From: Flavobacterium sp. MK4S-17
GTDB lineage: Bacteria > Bacteroidota > Bacteroidia > Flavobacteriales > Flavobacteriaceae
Length of the DNA stretch: 64,000 nucleotides
Assembly (NCBI RefSeq): GCF_009848495.1
Contig: NZ_WWEP01000001.1
Location: forward strand, 1-64,000
Direction: 5' to 3'
In this document: in pieces, positions 62,419 to 64,000 of the stretch
Position numbering within the stretch: position 1 is the stretch's first letter
Layout: each line of letters starts with the position of its first letter
Made by a program: the position numbers and the translations under genes
The notes under the pieces: model-generated
The model's database searches: none
What the model was told of the DNA's origin: nothing
What the model saw: only the letters and a program-made list of their open reading frames with translations

Positions 62419-63291
62419 ATGATAGAAATTAAATTGGGAACAATTGCCCAAACGGATAGAGGAGCATATATAGAATTAGATAAGGAAATTAGTAGTAGCG
62501 AGCACGAAAAGTTACTTAAAGCAATATCGGAACTTCATTTTTATGAGAGTAATTTGAGATTGTTGGAAATGATAATTCTTAATAACAATGAGCTAACCGA
62601 TTTAGCTAACACTGGGAAAGACTTAGTACATAACTCTCTTTCTTTTACAGGCGACAAAAGAGCTTACTATGTGCATCACCTTAATATGAACCGTAAATTT
62701 TTAAACTATCTAAGTTCGATACGTAGTTTTTTGGATCACATTGAAACAAACACAAAACGTAGATATGGAAAGGAATCTTATAAAATTCAAGAATTTAAAA
62801 AAATCACTGGTTATCTATACGATTCATATTTTGCGTACAGATTTTTGTATAAGCTAAGAAATTATTCTTTGCATTGTGGACTTCCAATTGATGACATAGA
62901 GCTATCTGTGACAAAGGTTGGCGAAAATTCATTCAGACCTGAATATAAAGTTGAATTCGATGCAAGAGAATTGTTAGCAAATTATGCCGAATGGGGTCCT
63001 GTAAAATCTGATTTAAAGAAGATGGATAAATTCTCCGTATTTGAAGTAACCAATGATATGTTTCCGATTTTAACCGAATTATGGCAGAAAATTATGCAAC
63101 TATTCGAACCTGAGTTGAAGGAAGCAATTTCCTATATTACAAAAGAGACAGGTCATTTGAGGACCGATCATAATCATGTTTCTATATTTACTAACATTAT
63201 TTATGAAAATGACTCGCCTCGGTATTTCACTAATCAAATTATCCCATATGACATAATAGACTCAATCTTGTCTGAACTTAATTCGAAATAA
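62419..63291 (+). CDS. HEPN-like protein of unknown function
   Basis: This 290-residue helical protein contains FLYKLRNYSLHCGLPID, where R147-x4-H152 is the Rx4-6H motif of HEPN ribonucleases, in the right setting at the end of a helix. Upstream helices include HFYESNLRLLEMIILNNNEL and YYVHHLNMNRKFLNYLSSIR. No signal peptide is present. HEPN proteins cut RNA in many toxin-antitoxin and phage-defence systems. The gene is 16 bp after the nuclease and 62 bp before the cysteine desulfurase, suggesting a common defence locus. Confidence 0.6.
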   Translation: MIEIKLGTIAQTDRGAYIELDKEISSSEHEKLLKAISELHFYESNLRLLEMIILNNNELTDLANTGKDLVHNSLSFTGDKRAYYVHHLNMNRKFLNYLSSIRSFLDHIETNTKRRYGKESYKIQEFKKITGYLYDSYFAYRFLYKLRNYSLHCGLPIDDIELSVTKVGENSFRPEYKVEFDARELLANYAEWGPVKSDLKKMDKFSVFEVTNDMFPILTELWQKIMQLFEPELKEAISYITKETGHLRTDHNHVSIFTNIIYENDSPRYFTNQIIPYDIIDSILSELNSK

Positions 63292-63353
63292 ACCTATTAG
63301 CAAAATAATTTATTCCCGAATTTTAAAGTGGCTAATTTCATTAAATTTGATGT

Positions 63354-64000
63354 ATGGACGAAAAAATAATATACCTTGATAATGCTTCAACAACCAGGCC
63401 GGATGATGACGTTATAAATGCGATGTCACTTGCAATGTCGCAAAATTATGGTAATGCAAGTAGTTCACATCAATTTGGTGAAAGAATAGGACAGGATGTA
63501 GAAAAAGCAAGAATGATGGTTGCCAGTTTAATTGGCGCTGATGCGGAGGAGATTACATTTACCTCAGGAGCTACTGAATCGATAAATACTATCCTAAAAG
63601 GTGTTGTTTCTAAAAATAAAAGTAATAGAGAGAAAATTATAACTGTTGAAACTGAACATTCTGCTGTACTCGACACGTGCAGATTTCTCGAAGAACAGGG
63701 TGTTGAAGTTGTTTATTTACCGGTTAATAGTGATGGGCTTATCGACCTTTCACTTTTGGAAAAAAATTTAGATGAAGACACTTTACTTGTCTGTGTTATG
63801 ATGGTTAACAATGAAACCGGAGTAGTCCAGCCTATTAAGGAAATAACACAGCTTGTTCACAAAGCTGGAGCTCTAATGATGACAGATGCCACTCAGTCGG
63901 TTGGAAAATTACCGATTGATGTCAGTTATTTAGACGTTGACTTCATGGCGTTTTCAGCCCATAAATATTATGGGCCAAAAGGGGTAGGAGGACTTTTTAC
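63354..64000 (+). CDS. Cysteine desulfurase (IscS/NifS/DndA-like), 3' cut
   Basis: The ATG at 63354 is followed by 215 codons before the window edge; the C-terminal half, including the active cysteine, lies outside. Visible features are [31 protein letters not shown] (PLP phosphate site), [20 protein letters not shown] (H102), [28 protein letters not shown] and [10 protein letters not shown] with PLP lysine K204. The enzyme takes sulfur from cysteine. Next to a HEPN-like and a nuclease-like gene, under an XRE regulator, the most likely role is DndA/IscS sulfur supply for DNA phosphorothioation or tRNA thiolation; it could equally be a plain housekeeping iscS. Confidence 0.9.
   Translation, partial: MDEKIIYLDNASTTRPDDDVINAMSLAMSQNYGNASSSHQFGERIGQDVEKARMMVASLIGADAEEITFTSGATESINTILKGVVSKNKSNREKIITVETEHSAVLDTCRFLEEQGVEVVYLPVNSDGLIDLSLLEKNLDEDTLLVCVMMVNNETGVVQPIKEITQLVHKAGALMMTDATQSVGKLPIDVSYLDVDFMAFSAHKYYGPKGVGGLF

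Overview
The window comes from a member of the Bacteroidota, most likely a Flavobacterium-like Flavobacteriaceae. The evidence is a SusC/SusD pair, a SprB-type repeat protein, a Bacteroidota-style mobABC mobilization module, a DUF6520-type peptide, TAnnTTTG -7 promoter elements and the general lack of Shine-Dalgarno sequences. Most of the window is accessory DNA: two mobile or defence regions, each with its own base composition, separated by ordinary chromosome.

Region 1 (1-5727, minus strand) looks like one operon. In transcription order it holds a 2OG-Fe(II) oxygenase, three paralogous phage-tail-collar (microcystin-dependent-type) proteins, a cytosolic periplasmic-binding-protein-fold protein, a formyltransferase-fold enzyme, and the start of a secreted SprB-repeat protein that leaves the window.

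Region 2 (about 6.4-19.6 kb) is a very AT-rich integrated island. It carries a tyrosine integrase, an excisionase-like HTH gene, a replication-initiator-like gene, a frameshifted Pif1-like helicase and an orphan DUF4365-type nuclease. It also carries a compact overlapping operon: hsdS, a RecF/PtuA-like ATPase, a PtuB-like HNH protein, hsdM, a membrane protein split at an A9 run, and a GIY-YIG protein. No hsdR is present, so the ATPase-HNH pair sits where the restriction motor and nuclease would be expected. A possible small structured RNA lies upstream of a lipoprotein gene at 13.8-13.9 kb.

Region 3 (19.6-28.2 kb) is chromosomal: a CPA1 antiporter, small unknown genes, a PIG-L deacetylase / GT4 glycosyltransferase / (alpha/alpha)6 glycosidase operon, a DUF6934-like gene, a decayed cupin-8 gene and an outer-membrane beta-barrel protein.

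Region 4 (28.2-50.9 kb) is a second mobile element of higher GC. It carries a PRTRC cassette (ThiF/E1-like, B, F, C/ubiquitin-like, E, two small genes, DUF932, SSB), a 1248-residue SEC-C protein with a C-terminal PD-(D/E)XK site, and a DNA-damage module (self-cleaving LexA-like regulator divergent from a Y-family polymerase, a DnaE-type polymerase and AlkB). A nucleotidyltransferase toxin/HTH antitoxin pair and mobA-mobB-mobC follow.

Region 5 (50.9-60.4 kb) pairs a MauE/DoxX-type membrane protein and a four-cysteine DUF6520-like exported peptide with a convergent SusC-SusD-S9 peptidase operon. Structured non-coding DNA follows, with a possible antisense-RNA terminator, a 106-bp imperfect inverted repeat and a 36-bp perfect palindrome. 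Region 6 (60.9-64 kb) opens what looks like another defence locus: an autoregulated HTH protein, a PD-(D/E)XK protein, a HEPN-like protein and an IscS/DndA-like cysteine desulfurase cut by the window end.
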